Assembly: GCF_900099645.1 (NCBI RefSeq)
Contig: NZ_FMTL01000001.1
Location: forward strand, 1,302,001-1,366,000
DNA length: 64,000 nt
Source: Pseudomonas peli
GTDB taxonomy: Bacteria > Pseudomonadota > Gammaproteobacteria > Pseudomonadales > Pseudomonadaceae
Direction of reading: 5' to 3'
How positions within the stretch are numbered: position 1 is the stretch's first letter; every line of letters begins with the position of its first letter. A program made the position numbers and the translations under genes. This document shows positions 43,186 through 52,931 of the stretch, in pieces. The notes below the pieces were generated by a model. The model saw only the letters and a program-made list of their open reading frames with translations, did not search any database and was not told the origin of the DNA.

Positions 43186-43692
43186 CAGCACGCCTGCTGT
43201 TCCTGGCAGTTCCCGCCAGGTCAGGTAAACACGCAGGTCGAACTCCAGCTGGTGGTAGCCCGGCAGCATGTATTCGCAGAGTTTATAGAAGGCCTTGTTG
43301 TGCTCAGCCTCTTTCAGGTGCGCCAGCTCGTGCACCACGATCATCTGCAAAAACTCCGGCGCGGCCTCGCGGAACAATGAGGCCACGCGAATTTCCTTCT
43401 TCGCCTTGAGCTTGCCGCCCTGCACCCGCGAAATTGCCGTGTGCAAACCGAGAGCACGGTGGGTCAGATCGAGGCGATTGTCGTAGAGCACCTTGTCGAT
43501 GGCTGGGGCATTGCGCAGGTGCTCCTGCTTGAGACCCTGGATATAGGCGTACAACGCTTTGTCGCTTTGAACCGCGTGCTTGCCGCTGTAAGACCGCGCC
43601 AGATAATCGCCCAGGCGCTCCTCAGCAATCAGCTGACGGATCTTGTCTTGCAGCGGGGCCGGGTAGCCTTGCAGGTATTTGAGCGGGGTCAT
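43174..43692 (-). CDS. YgjP-like (DUF45) metallopeptidase-type hydrolase
   Basis: 172 residues from the ATG at 43692. HELAH at 121-125 with a further His131 (HLKEAEHNKAF) gives the three-His zinc site of the YgjP/WLM group. The N-terminal half is helical and basic. No signal peptide, so cytoplasmic. Target unknown. It converges on the DUF2789 gene with a 12-base overlap and follows the sugar-dehydrogenase gene at 80 bases. Confidence 0.85.
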   Translation of the reverse strand: MTPLKYLQGYPAPLQDKIRQLIAEERLGDYLARSYSGKHAVQSDKALYAYIQGLKQEHLRNAPAIDKVLYDNRLDLTHRALGLHTAISRVQGGKLKAKKEIRVASLFREAAPEFLQMIVVHELAHLKEAEHNKAFYKLCEYMLPGYHQLEFDLRVYLTWRELPGTAGVLSAT

Positions 43693-43772
43693 GGTCAAAA
43701 TGGCGTATGCACGGTAAAGCCGAGGATTATGCCGCAAGCCGCGCGCAACCAGGGCTGCTTTTGGCACCCCAG

Positions 43773-44873
43773 CTACTGGCTCGGTACAACCCGCAGCAAC
43801 CGACCATCTGCACTGTCAGTGAGCAGGTACAACGCACCATCAGGACCGACACGCACGTCGCGAATACGCTCTTCCAGCTCCTCGAACAGCACGTCCTCAC
43901 CAGCCAACTTGCCGTCCTGCAGACGAATGCGCCGCACACTGCGCTCAGCCAAGGTCGAAGCAAACAGATCGCCCTGCCATTCTGGGAATAGTGCCCCGCG
44001 ATAAATCGTCAGGCTGGAAGGAGCGACCGACGGTGTCCAGTGCAGCAAGGGTTGCTGCAGGCCAGGCAGCTCGGTGTAAGGCGAAATCTGCGCACCGGTG
44101 TAGTCAATGCCATAGGTGATCAACGGCCAGCCATAGTTATTGCCGGGCTCGATGAGGTTCAGCTCGTCGCCTCCGCGTGGGCCGTGCTCGTGGCTGTAGA
44201 GGCGCTGCAGTTGATTGTCATAGACGATGCCCTGCACGTTGCGATGGCCCAGGCTGTAGATCTCCGCCGCCGCGCCGGACTGGCCCACCAGCGGGTTGTC
44301 CTTCGGCGCACTGCCGTCGCGGTTCAGGCGCACGATCTTGCCGAGGTGGTTGCTGGTGTTCTGGGCCTGCTCGCGCCAGTCGAAACCATCGCCCAGGGTC
44401 AGTACCAGGGTGTTATCCGGTAGCCAGGCCATGCGCCCACCGTAATGCGCAGCACCGGACTTAGCCGGCTGTGCGGTAAACAGCACCTGCACATCCTGCA
44501 GCTGACCATCGACCAGCCGCGCCTTGCTCAGACGGGTGTTGTTGGCCTGGGTCGTGCCGTATGCATAGCTCAGATACAGCTGCTGATTACTGGCGAACGC
44601 CGGGTCAAGGAGCACCTCCATAAGCCCGGCCTGGGCGGCGACAAACCCCTCAGGCACGCCGCCAACCGGTTGCGGGTTAAGGCTGCCGTCCTGCTCGATG
44701 ATGCGCAGGCGGCCGACGCGCTCGGTTACCAGCATGCGGCCATCTGGCAAGAAGGCCAGCGACCAGGGATGCTCCAGGCCTTCAGTCACGGTTTCAATGC
44801 GGTAATCCATGGCGTGCGCCAAGCTGCTGCCAAGCAGACCAAACAACAACAGAGCGCGGGACGTATTCAGCAT
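43773..44873 (-). CDS. Periplasmic PQQ-dependent sugar dehydrogenase (soluble GDH/YliI type)
   Basis: 366 residues. Signal peptide 1-21 (SSLAHA). The six-bladed propeller family shows LEHPWSLAFLPDGRMLVTER, His143 in HYGGRMAW (catalytic His position of soluble glucose dehydrogenase), GDGFDWREQAQN and GHRNVQG at 209-215 with the PQQ-binding Arg. It should oxidise aldose sugars in the periplasm with PQQ; the true substrate of this subgroup is not fixed. Thirty-one bases separate it from the membrane-protein gene upstream on the same strand, so the two may be one unit. Confidence 0.88.
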   Translation of the reverse strand: MLNTSRALLLFGLLGSSLAHAMDYRIETVTEGLEHPWSLAFLPDGRMLVTERVGRLRIIEQDGSLNPQPVGGVPEGFVAAQAGLMEVLLDPAFASNQQLYLSYAYGTTQANNTRLSKARLVDGQLQDVQVLFTAQPAKSGAAHYGGRMAWLPDNTLVLTLGDGFDWREQAQNTSNHLGKIVRLNRDGSAPKDNPLVGQSGAAAEIYSLGHRNVQGIVYDNQLQRLYSHEHGPRGGDELNLIEPGNNYGWPLITYGIDYTGAQISPYTELPGLQQPLLHWTPSVAPSSLTIYRGALFPEWQGDLFASTLAERSVRRIRLQDGKLAGEDVLFEELEERIRDVRVGPDGALYLLTDSADGRLLRVVPSQ

Positions 44874-44904
44874 GATTCGGGCCTTTTGCTTGCAGAGGGA
44901 TAAA

Positions 44905-45360
44905 TCAGGATTGCGCCGGCGATGAGCGCCGCATCAGTCCGGCAAATAACAGCGCGCCCAGGCTGCCGCAGGCCATCAGCCCAACGGTGCCGGCAAGCGT
45001 GCGGTTGGCGCCAATCAGCGTTGGCATCGGTAGCAGTGCATTGGCCAGCGCCATCGCCGCCAGCACCGCCAACGCACCGGCCAGGGTAAACAGCAGCCAG
45101 CGGCCCATTGGCCAGAGGCGCGCCAACAAGCTTGCGGCTGGCAAGGCAAAAATAAAACCGAGGATCACCAGTATCGCGAAGGTCGGGCTAAAGCCCAACA
45201 GGTCCAGGCAGGTGGTCTGCACCCGCACACCAAGCGGCATGGGCGCGCCAAGCGCCTGCAGGTTAGCCAGATTGAACTGGGTCTGCAGCACAGTGCCCAT
45301 TACACTCGCCAGCAGCACAGCCAGAAAGAAGTACAACAGAGTGCGCAATTTGCTTGGCAT
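44905..45360 (-). CDS. Small four-helix membrane protein of unknown function
   Basis: 151 residues with four clear hydrophobic helices (about 8-25, 58-80, 86-110 and 121-143) and a short charged C-terminus. I do not recognise a named family. It is co-directional with the PQQ sugar dehydrogenase gene 31 bases downstream and is divergent from the hydrolase gene. A supporting role for the periplasmic dehydrogenase is possible but unproven. Confidence 0.75.
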   Translation of the reverse strand: MPSKLRTLLYFFLAVLLASVMGTVLQTQFNLANLQALGAPMPLGVRVQTTCLDLLGFSPTFAILVILGFIFALPAASLLARLWPMGRWLLFTLAGALAVLAAMALANALLPMPTLIGANRTLAGTVGLMACGSLGALLFAGLMRRSSPAQS

Positions 45361-45538
45361 GCAGACAGATATCCAGAGACGACGGTGGCCCGAGTATGGA
45401 CCAGCGCGCCGCGCTGCACGTGGCCGGTGTTTTACATGGTTTTACCAAGCCCACAAATGGGCGATAGGCGCAGCCACAGCGCTGTAGCAGAATGCCAGCA
45501 GCCATCCTGCCGACAACAACCCACACAAGAACCGCACG

Positions 45539-46504
45539 ATGAAAAAAGCCCTACCCCTCTGTGCGCTGATTCTCGCACTGCTTGCCGTTGCGTTCAGCCT
45601 CGGTCCCGTGCCACCCGTCGACACCCAACTGACAGCGATCCAGCTGCCGGCCGACCTCGACCGCTACCTGACCGAGACAGAAGCACCTTATCCGGACATC
45701 ACGCCCGGAGCGGAAAAGACCATCGTCTGGGCCCATCCAGACCAGCGCCAGACCGACCTGGCAATCATCTACCTGCATGGTTACTCGGCCACTCGCCAGG
45801 AAACCGCACCGCTAAGCGATCAACTGGCCCGGCAACTGGGCGCCAACCTGTTCTACACCCGCCTGAGCGGTCATGGCCGAAGCGGCGCCGCGATGGCCAA
45901 GGCCAGCGTGCAGGACTGGCTGCAGGACAGCCAGGAGGCCCTGCAGATCGGTCAGCGTTTGGGTAAACAGGTGCTGGTGATCGGCACCTCGACCGGCGCC
46001 ACCCTGGCCACTTGGCTGGCGCTGCAGGGCGATAACCCGCAAGTGCTGGCCTATATCATGGTGTCGCCGAACTTTGCCCCCAAAGACCCGGCCGCGACCG
46101 TGCTCACCTGGCCTTGGGCGACGCACTTTGTGCCCTTGCTGCTGGGCCCGGAACATCAATGGCAACCGCGCAACGCCGCACAGGCGCGCTACTGGAGCCA
46201 CCGCTACCCGGTACAGGCGCTGCTGCCGATGATGGCGCTGGTGAAATACGTGCGCGAACAGCCGCTGGAGCAGATCAAAGCGCCGATTCTCATACTCTAT
46301 TCACAGGACGATCAGGTGGTCAGCGCCTCCGCCATCGAGGCCGCCTTTACCCGTTTCGGTTCGCCGCAAAAACAGCTGATCGCCCTCAAGGACACCCAGG
46401 ACCCGTCACACCATGTGCTGGCCGGCGACATCCTCTCGCCGCAGGACACGCCACGGGTACAGGCGGCGATTCTGGCGTTTCTCGCCAGCCTGCCGCCGCG
46501 TTAG
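45539..46504 (+). CDS. Alpha/beta hydrolase with N-terminal membrane anchor
   Basis: 321 residues. An N-terminal hydrophobic segment (4-22) acts as signal or anchor. The hydrolase core has the oxyanion-side HGYSATRQE (80-88), the nucleophile elbow GTSTG with Ser151, an acid in LYSQDDQVV and a His near the C-terminus in DPSHHVL, so the triad is complete. It resembles carboxylesterase/lipase-like periplasmic enzymes; the substrate is unknown. Its stop overlaps by four bases that of the lipoprotein gene on the other strand. Confidence 0.85.
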   Translation: MKKALPLCALILALLAVAFSLGPVPPVDTQLTAIQLPADLDRYLTETEAPYPDITPGAEKTIVWAHPDQRQTDLAIIYLHGYSATRQETAPLSDQLARQLGANLFYTRLSGHGRSGAAMAKASVQDWLQDSQEALQIGQRLGKQVLVIGTSTGATLATWLALQGDNPQVLAYIMVSPNFAPKDPAATVLTWPWATHFVPLLLGPEHQWQPRNAAQARYWSHRYPVQALLPMMALVKYVREQPLEQIKAPILILYSQDDQVVSASAIEAAFTRFGSPQKQLIALKDTQDPSHHVLAGDILSPQDTPRVQAAILAFLASLPPR

Positions 46505-46926
46505 TCGATACGGCACACCGCCGGACTGAATGCACAGGGTTTGTCCGCCAGGTAACTGCGGTAGATCTGTAGCAGCTGCGGTGCCGTCAGGCGACAGGTC
46601 TGCGCCCGGCACTGCGCATTAAAGGCAAAGGCGCTCTGCTCGGCTTCGGCCAGGCGGATATAAAGCGCCGGCCAGTCAGTGACGGGCACATCGGCCGGGG
46701 TAAACAGCAAGCGCCCATCGCGCTGCACCAGCGGTGCACCGGCCGCCGCATAGTCGAAGACAAACAGCAGGGTACGCGCGGTCTTGGTCGTGCACTCGAC
46801 GCGGGTGGCGCACTGCTGCGGATCGCTCGCCACCGCCACATTAACGGGCGGCCCGCTCACTGGTGGCTGATGGGCACAGCCGGCCAATGCAGCGAGTACA
46901 CCGAACAGCCCGATCAACCTCGTCAT
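46501..46926 (-). CDS. Small lipoprotein of unknown function
   Basis: 141 residues. Lipobox LAGC puts the acylated Cys at 17. The mature part has six further Cys (for example in QQCATRVEC, AQCRAQTC and KPCAFSPAVC), probably forming disulfides in the periplasm. I do not recognise a family. It lies after the fba terminator on the same strand and converges with the hydrolase gene. Confidence 0.75.
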   Translation of the reverse strand: MTRLIGLFGVLAALAGCAHQPPVSGPPVNVAVASDPQQCATRVECTTKTARTLLFVFDYAAAGAPLVQRDGRLLFTPADVPVTDWPALYIRLAEAEQSAFAFNAQCRAQTCRLTAPQLLQIYRSYLADKPCAFSPAVCRID

Positions 46927-46945
46927 AAGACTCCTCCGAATAACA

Positions 46946-46969
46946 AAAGCCCCGCATCGGCGGGGCTTT
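46946..46969 (-). terminator. Rho-independent terminator after fba
   Basis: AAAGCCCCGC pairs with GCGGGGCTTT around ATCG, a 10-bp perfect stem 16 bases beyond the fba stop. The minus strand continues with TGTTA after the T-run. Confidence 0.85.
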
Positions 46970-46985
46970 CAGTACAGCAACAGGC

Positions 46986-48050
46986 TTAGTTGACCTTGGC
47001 GGCCAGCTCACCCTTGGCATAACGCTGGAACATGCCTTCCAGGGAGATCGGTTTGATCTTCGAGGCGTTGCCGGCGGTGCCGAAGGCTTCGTAACGGGCG
47101 ATGCAGATATCGCGCATAGCGGTGACGGTAGCACCGAAGAATTTGCGCGGGTCGAACTCGCTCGGGTTCTCGGCCATCAGGCGGCGCATGGCACCGGTGG
47201 ACGCCAGGCGCAGGTCGGTGTCGATGTTGACCTTACGCACGCCGTACTTGATGCCTTCAACGATTTCTTCAACCGGCACGCCGTAGGTTTCTTTGATGTC
47301 GCCGCCGTACTGGTTGATGATCGCCAGCCACTCTTGCGGTACCGACGAGGAACCGTGCATCACCAAGTGGGTGTTGGGGATGCGCTTGTGGATTTCCTTG
47401 ATGCGGTCGATCGCGAGGATGTCACCGGTGGGCGGCTTGGTGAACTTGTACGCGCCGTGGCTGGTGCCGATAGCAATGGCCAGGGCATCGACCTGGGTGC
47501 GCTTGACGAAGTCAGCCGCTTCTTCCGGGTCGGTGAGCATCTGGCTGTGGTCGAGCACGCCTTCCGCGCCAACGCCGTCTTCTTCACCTGCCATGCCGGT
47601 TTCCAGGCTACCCAGGCAACCCAGTTCACCTTCAACGGACACGCCGCAGGCGTGGGCGAAAGCCACGGTCTGCTGGGTGACACGGACGTTGTAGTCGTAG
47701 TCGGCCGGGGTCTTGCCATCTTCTTTCAGCGAGCCGTCCATCATTACCGAGCTGAAGCCCAGCTGGATCGAGCGCTGGCAGACGTCCGGGCTGGTGCCGT
47801 GGTCCTGGTGCATGCACACCGGGATGTGCGGGAATTCTTCGATAGCCGCCAGGATCAGGTGACGCAGGAACGGCGCGCCGGCGTATTTACGCGCACCGGC
47901 CGATGCCTGAACGATCACCGGGGAATCGGTCTTGTCGGCCGCTTCCATGATCGCGCGCATCTGCTCGAGGTTGTTGACGTTAAAAGCCGGCACGCCGTAG
48001 CCAAATTCGGCGGCGTGGTCGAGCATCTGGCGCATGCTGATAAGTGCCAT
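46986..48050 (-). CDS. fba: Fructose-bisphosphate aldolase, class II (Calvin-cycle subtype)
   Basis: 354 residues from the ATG at 48050, with GGGAGAAAG behind it. [15 protein letters not shown] holds zinc ligands, GTSHGAYKF and [10 protein letters not shown] the phosphate and zinc-site residues. It splits fructose 1,6-bisphosphate to dihydroxyacetone phosphate and glyceraldehyde 3-phosphate and, in pseudomonads lacking phosphofructokinase, mainly runs in the gluconeogenic sense. It ends the tkt-epd-pgk-mliC-fba run. About 110 bases lie between it and mliC. Confidence 0.96.
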   Translation of the reverse strand: MALISMRQMLDHAAEFGYGVPAFNVNNLEQMRAIMEAADKTDSPVIVQASAGARKYAGAPFLRHLILAAIEEFPHIPVCMHQDHGTSPDVCQRSIQLGFSSVMMDGSLKEDGKTPADYDYNVRVTQQTVAFAHACGVSVEGELGCLGSLETGMAGEEDGVGAEGVLDHSQMLTDPEEAADFVKRTQVDALAIAIGTSHGAYKFTKPPTGDILAIDRIKEIHKRIPNTHLVMHGSSSVPQEWLAIINQYGGDIKETYGVPVEEIVEGIKYGVRKVNIDTDLRLASTGAMRRLMAENPSEFDPRKFFGATVTAMRDICIARYEAFGTAGNASKIKPISLEGMFQRYAKGELAAKVN

Positions 48051-48159
48051 GGTGTTCTTTCTCCCGGTGGGGCTCGTTAATCGTGCAAGCCTGCCGCAGG
48101 GGCAGGCGCTATTCAAGTCATTCAGACCGGGAGCAAACCCGGCCTGTATTCAAGTCGTT

Positions 48160-48477
48160 TCAGGGTGCCTTGCAGCCACGGCCGATCAGGTCATCCTTGG
48201 CCGTCCAGTAGACCAGCCCTTCCTCGCCTTTGGTGTGAAAAGACAACATCCCGTCACTGTACAGCGCACCCGAGCCAGCGGGCTCCTGCTGCAAGCGATA
48301 AACGATATCACCGCCGCCGAGGCGCACATCGACGGACTCTGCGCTGCTGTCGGCGAAACGCCAGAGCACTTCGGTCTGGCTGTCGCACACCCAGCGCGTC
48401 CAGTTATCCGACGGTGCAGGCTGACTGGCGCAGGCGCCAAGCAGGCTAAGCAATGCCAACAGGGTAATCCGTTTCAT
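48160..48477 (-). CDS. mliC: MliC-type lysozyme-inhibitor lipoprotein
   Basis: 105 residues from the ATG at 48477. The lipobox LLGAC puts the acylated Cys at 16. The mature part fits the MliC/PliC fold: WVCDSQTEVLWRF, then GSGALYSDGMLSFHTKGEE, which matches the family's SGxxYSDGxxxFxxKG pattern whose Ser and Lys enter the lysozyme active site; Cys residues near both ends could form a disulfide. It should protect the cell wall from c-type lysozyme. It stands 29 bases after pgk, inside a glycolytic operon. Confidence 0.82.
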   Translation of the reverse strand: MKRITLLALLSLLGACASQPAPSDNWTRWVCDSQTEVLWRFADSSAESVDVRLGGGDIVYRLQQEPAGSGALYSDGMLSFHTKGEEGLVYWTAKDDLIGRGCKAP

Positions 48478-48506
48478 TATCGGGACTCGCTCCATGATCA
48501 GGCTGT

Positions 48507-49670
48507 TTATGCGTTAGCGCGTTGTTCCAGCACTTCAACCGCCGGCAATACCTTGCCCTCGACAAACTCGAGGAACGCACCACCACCGGTGGAGATATAG
48601 CTGATCTGCGCGCCAACGCCGTATTTGTCGATGGCCGCCAGGGTGTCGCCGCCACCGGCAATGGAGAACGCTGGGCTTTCGGCGATGGCCTGGGCCAGCA
48701 CCTTGGTGCCGTTGCCGAACTGGTCAAACTCAAACACGCCGACCGGGCCGTTCCACAGGATGGTCTTCGAGGATTTCAGCAACTCGGCAAACTGCGCGGC
48801 AGTTTGCGGGCCGATATCCAGAATCATGTCGTCTGCAGCCACATCAGCCACCAGTTTGACGGTGGCTTCGGCGTCTTCGGCGAAGGCTTTGGCGACGACC
48901 ACATCGACCGGTAACGGCACGCTGACCTTGGCCGCGATGGCCTTGGCAGTCTCAACCAGATCGGCCTCGTACAGCGATTTGCCCACTGGGAAACCGGCTG
49001 CGGCTAGGAAGGTATTGGCGATGCCACCGCCGACGATCAGCTGGTCGCAGATCTGGCTCAGGCTGTTGAGCACGTCAAGCTTGGTCGAGACCTTGGAGCC
49101 GGCAACGATAGCGGCCATTGGCTTGGCCGGATTACCCAGCGCCTTGCCCAGGGCTTCCAACTCGGCCGCCAGCAGCGGGCCGGCGCAGGCGACCTTGGCG
49201 AACTTGGCCACGCCATGGGTCGAACCCTCAGCGCGGTGAGCGGTACCGAAGGCGTCCATGACGAACACGTCACACAGCGCAGCGTACTGCTGAGCCAGTT
49301 CATCGGCGTTTTTCTTCTCGCCCTTGTTGAAGCGCACGTTCTCGAACAGCACGATCTCGCCAGCCTTGAGCTCAACTCCGCCGAGGTAATCTTTTACCAG
49401 CGGTACGTCGCGGCCCAGGGCCTTGCTCAGGTAGGCCGCGACCGGGGCCAGGCTGTTCTCTTCGCTGAACTCGCCTTCGGTCGGACGACCCAGGTGCGAG
49501 CAGACCATGATCGCTGCGCCCTTCTCCAGCGCCAGCTTGATGGTCGGCAGGGAGGCGAGGATGCGCGCGTCGCTCTTCACCGCGCCGTCTTTTACCGGCA
49601 CGTTGAGGTCTTCGCGGATCAGCACGCGCTTACCGGCGAGGTCGAGGTCGGTCATCTTCAGAACGGTCAT
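48507..49670 (-). CDS. pgk: Phosphoglycerate kinase
   Basis: 387 residues, the usual length. [13 protein letters not shown] is the N-domain substrate motif, SHLGRPTEG the second, and [10 protein letters not shown] (near the C-terminus) with GPVGVFE the nucleotide side. It makes ATP from 1,3-bisphosphoglycerate, reversibly. Three bases separate its start from the epd stop, indicating one transcript. Confidence 0.97.
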   Translation of the reverse strand: MTVLKMTDLDLAGKRVLIREDLNVPVKDGAVKSDARILASLPTIKLALEKGAAIMVCSHLGRPTEGEFSEENSLAPVAAYLSKALGRDVPLVKDYLGGVELKAGEIVLFENVRFNKGEKKNADELAQQYAALCDVFVMDAFGTAHRAEGSTHGVAKFAKVACAGPLLAAELEALGKALGNPAKPMAAIVAGSKVSTKLDVLNSLSQICDQLIVGGGIANTFLAAAGFPVGKSLYEADLVETAKAIAAKVSVPLPVDVVVAKAFAEDAEATVKLVADVAADDMILDIGPQTAAQFAELLKSSKTILWNGPVGVFEFDQFGNGTKVLAQAIAESPAFSIAGGGDTLAAIDKYGVGAQISYISTGGGAFLEFVEGKVLPAVEVLEQRANA

Positions 49671-49673
49671 ATA

Positions 49674-50729
49674 TCAGTCCTTCACGGGGGCTGGAGTAGT
49701 CAGGGAGAGAAAGTGTTCAGCGACATCGAGCATGCGGTTGGCAAACCCCCACTCGTTGTCGAACCAGGACAGCAGGTTGACCAGACGCGGCCCGGAGACG
49801 CGAGTCTGGCTGCCATCGACGATGGCCGAATGCGGGTCATGGTTGAAGTCGCAACTGGCGTGCGGCAGTTCGGTGTAGGCCAACAAGCCCTTGAGCGGGC
49901 CGCTTTCCGCGGCCTGGCGCAACACGCGGTTGATCTCCTCGGTGGAGGTGTCACGCGCGGTCTGCAGGGTGATGTCCAGACACGACACGTTCACCGTCGG
50001 CACACGAATGGCTTTGGCCTGGATACGCCCGGCAAGCTCTGGCAGCAGGCGCTCGATACCACGGGCCAACCCGGTAGACACCGGAATCACCGACTGAAAG
50101 GCCGAGCGCGTGCGGCGCAGGTCTTCGTGGTGGTAAGCGTCGATCACCGGCTGGTCGTTCATCGCCGAGTGGATGGTGGTGATCGACACGTATTCGATAC
50201 CCACCGTCTCATTCAGCAGTTTGAGCAGCGGCACACCACAGTTGGTGGTGCAGGAGGCGTTGGACACCAGCTGCTCGGTGCCGCTCAGGCAATCCTGATT
50301 GACCCCGTAGACCACCGTGGCGTCGATATCTGCCTCACTGGCCATGGGTTGCGACAGCAACACGCGCGGCGCGCCAGCATCGATAAAGCGCTGCGCCTCG
50401 CTGCGGCTGGTGTACTGGCCGGAGCATTCGAGCAGCAGATCAATGTCCAGCGCGGCCCAGTCGATGGCTTCCGGGCTGGCCTGGCGCAACACCTTCACGC
50501 AGTCGCCATTGATATGCAGGCAATCACCGTCGACCTTCACCTCACCGGGAAAACGCCCGTGGGTGGAGTCGAAACGCGTCAGGTATTCAATGCTGGCCTG
50601 GTCGGCCAGGTCATTCAGCGCGACGATTTCCAGCTGTGCCCCGGCGCCCCGCTCATGCAGCGCACGCAGCACGCAGCGGCCGATACGGCCATAACCGTTG
50701 AGGGCAATTCGATAGGGGCGCTTGGGCAT
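49674..50729 (-). CDS. epd: Erythrose-4-phosphate dehydrogenase
   Basis: 351 residues from the ATG at 50729; a longer start would take in a palindromic element and is not favoured. NGYGRIGR binds NAD; the catalytic Cys160 lies in SNASCTTNC and His187 in TTIHSAM. The Epd pattern SAMNDQPVIDAYHHEDLR and its place between tkt and pgk set it apart from glycolytic GapA. It oxidises erythrose 4-phosphate to 4-phosphoerythronate, the first step to pyridoxal phosphate. Confidence 0.93.
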   Translation of the reverse strand: MPKRPYRIALNGYGRIGRCVLRALHERGAGAQLEIVALNDLADQASIEYLTRFDSTHGRFPGEVKVDGDCLHINGDCVKVLRQASPEAIDWAALDIDLLLECSGQYTSRSEAQRFIDAGAPRVLLSQPMASEADIDATVVYGVNQDCLSGTEQLVSNASCTTNCGVPLLKLLNETVGIEYVSITTIHSAMNDQPVIDAYHHEDLRRTRSAFQSVIPVSTGLARGIERLLPELAGRIQAKAIRVPTVNVSCLDITLQTARDTSTEEINRVLRQAAESGPLKGLLAYTELPHASCDFNHDPHSAIVDGSQTRVSGPRLVNLLSWFDNEWGFANRMLDVAEHFLSLTTPAPVKD

Positions 50730-50750
50730 GATGGTCTCGATAGGGAACCG

Positions 50751-50784
50751 TAGGATGGGTGAGCCGCAAGCGGCATCACCCATC
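50751..50784. repeat. GTAGGRTGG-type palindrome between tkt and epd
   Basis: GATGGGTGA-GCCGC pairs with GCGGC-A-TCACCCATC around AA: a 14-bp stem with one bulged base, set in the 65-base gap between tkt and epd. The lead-in CGTAGGATGG matches that of the hairpin after ahcY (61781-61790). It may adjust expression between the two genes. Confidence 0.75.
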
Positions 50785-50794
50785 ATTCGCCGGA

Positions 50795-52795
50795 TCAGGC
50801 GTCCAGCAGCTCGGCGGCGGTTTCCAGGATGTTTTCGACGGTGAAGCCGAACTCCTCGAACAGCGCCGGCGCGGGGGCAGACTCACCGAAGGTGGTCATG
50901 CCGATGATGCGACCTTCCAGACCCACGTACTTGTACCAGTAGTCGGCATGCGAGGCTTCGATGGCGATACGCGCACCCACCTGAACCGGTAGCACGGCCT
51001 GCTTGTAGCCGGCGTCCTGCTGGTCGAACACGCTGGTGGACGGCATCGAGACAACGCGCACCTGGCGGCCCTGCTCTTCCAGCTTGGCAGCAGCCTGCAT
51101 GGCCAGGCCGATTTCCGAGCCGGTGGCGATCAGGATCAGTTCCGGCTCACCCGCGCAGTCTTTCAGCACATAACCACCACGGGCGACATCGGCCAACTGC
51201 TGGGCATCGCGGCTCTGGTGCGGCAGGTTCTGCCGACTGAAGATCAGTGCAGACGGGCCGTCATTGCGCTCGATGGCGTATTTCCACGCCACTGCGGACT
51301 CAACGGCGTCGCATGGGCGCCAGGTGTCGAGGTTCGGCGTGCCACGCAGGCTGGCCAGCTGCTCGATTGGCTGGTGAGTCGGGCCGTCTTCACCGAGGCC
51401 GATGGAGTCGTGGGTAAACACGAACAGCACACGCTGCTTCATCAGTGCGGCCATGCGCACCGCGTTGCGTGCGTATTCCATAAAGATCAGGAAGGTCGCG
51501 CCGTAGGGCACGAAGCCGCCGTGCAGGGCCACACCGTTCATGATCGCGCTCATGCCGAACTCGCGCACGCCGTAGAACATGTAGTTGCCGGATGCGTCAT
51601 CAGCCGACACACCTTTGCAGCCTTTCCACAGGGTCAGGTTGGAGCCGGCCAGGTCCGCCGAGCCGCCGAGGAATTCCGGCAGCAGCGGGCCGAAAGCATT
51701 CAGGGTGTTCTGGCTGGCCTTGCGGCTGGCGATGGTTTCGCCTTTGGCGGCCACTTCTTGAATATAAGCAGCGGTCTTCTCAGCGAAGTCAGCGGGCAAT
51801 TCGCCGGCGACGCGGCGCTTGAACTCGCTAGCCAGCTCAGGGAAGGCGGCGGCGTAGGCAGCAAAGCGCTCGTTCCACTCGGCCTCGGCGGCCGCACCGG
51901 CAGCCTTGGCATCCCACTCGGCATAGATGTCGGCCGGGATTTCGAACGGGCCATGGTTCCAGCCCAGGGTGGCGCGGGTCAGGGCGATTTCATCGTTACC
52001 CAGCGGCGCGCCGTGGCACTCTTCCTTGCCCTGCTTGTTCGGCGAACCGAAACCGATGGTGGTCTTGCAGCAGATCAGGGTCGGACGGTCGCTGGTCTTG
52101 CGCGCGGTTTCGATGGCCATCTTGATTTCTTCGGCGTCGTGACCGTCGACATTGCGGATCACCTGCCAGCCGTAGGCTTCGAAGCGCGCCGGGGTGTCAT
52201 CGGTGAACCAGCCTTCGACTTCACCGTCGATGGAAATGCCGTTGTCGTCATAGAACGCCACCAGCTTGCCCAGGCCCAAGGTGCCGGCCAGCGAGCAGAC
52301 TTCATGGCTGATGCCTTCCATCATGCAGCCGTCGCCGAGGAAGGCGTAGGTGAAGTGGTCAACGATCTGGTGGCCGTCACGGTTGAACTGCGCGCCCAGT
52401 ACTTTCTCGGCAATGGCGAAGCCGACGGCGTTGGCGATGCCCTGGCCTAGCGGGCCGGTGGTGGTTTCCACGCCTGGGGTGTAGCCGTATTCCGGGTGAC
52501 CCGGGGTGCGGCTGTGCAGTTGACGGAAGTTTTTCAGGTCTTCGATGCCCAGGTCGTAGCCGGTCAGGTGCAGCAGCGAGTAGATCAGCATCGAGCCGTG
52601 GCCGTTGGACAGCACAAAGCGGTCACGGTCGGCGAATTTCGGGTTGCTCGGGTTGTGCTTAAGGAAGTCACGCCACAGGACTTCGGCGATATCCGCCATG
52701 CCCATCGGGGCACCGGGGTGGCCGCTGTTGGCTTTCTGCACGGCATCCATGCTGAGGGCACGAATGGCATTGGCTCGCTCACGACGGCTGGGCAT
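50795..52795 (-). CDS. tkt: Transketolase
   Basis: 666 residues from the ATG at 52795, with AGGAGA behind it. [11 protein letters not shown] near the N-terminus, the thiamine-diphosphate motif GDGCMMEG...FYDDN and the catalytic Glu in [13 protein letters not shown] are all present. It moves two-carbon units between sugar phosphates and supplies erythrose 4-phosphate to Epd and to the shikimate pathway. It heads the tkt-epd-pgk-mliC-fba run on the minus strand. Confidence 0.97.
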   Translation of the reverse strand: MPSRRERANAIRALSMDAVQKANSGHPGAPMGMADIAEVLWRDFLKHNPSNPKFADRDRFVLSNGHGSMLIYSLLHLTGYDLGIEDLKNFRQLHSRTPGHPEYGYTPGVETTTGPLGQGIANAVGFAIAEKVLGAQFNRDGHQIVDHFTYAFLGDGCMMEGISHEVCSLAGTLGLGKLVAFYDDNGISIDGEVEGWFTDDTPARFEAYGWQVIRNVDGHDAEEIKMAIETARKTSDRPTLICCKTTIGFGSPNKQGKEECHGAPLGNDEIALTRATLGWNHGPFEIPADIYAEWDAKAAGAAAEAEWNERFAAYAAAFPELASEFKRRVAGELPADFAEKTAAYIQEVAAKGETIASRKASQNTLNAFGPLLPEFLGGSADLAGSNLTLWKGCKGVSADDASGNYMFYGVREFGMSAIMNGVALHGGFVPYGATFLIFMEYARNAVRMAALMKQRVLFVFTHDSIGLGEDGPTHQPIEQLASLRGTPNLDTWRPCDAVESAVAWKYAIERNDGPSALIFSRQNLPHQSRDAQQLADVARGGYVLKDCAGEPELILIATGSEIGLAMQAAAKLEEQGRQVRVVSMPSTSVFDQQDAGYKQAVLPVQVGARIAIEASHADYWYKYVGLEGRIIGMTTFGESAPAPALFEEFGFTVENILETAAELLDA

Positions 52796-52931
52796 CACTG
52801 AATCTCCTGCGGGGGCTGCTTGGGCAACTGAGGGTCGAAAAAGGCGGCCATTTTCGCCCAGCGGCGCCATGGGGGCAATCACAGATGGTCGTTAACCCCG
52901 GACAATCGGCAATTAGCCCCCGTCAGCCGCC

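Noticed and set aside
49215..50753. Open frame of 512 codons opposite epd and pgk
   Set aside because: Antisense shadow of two glycolytic genes with intact active sites.
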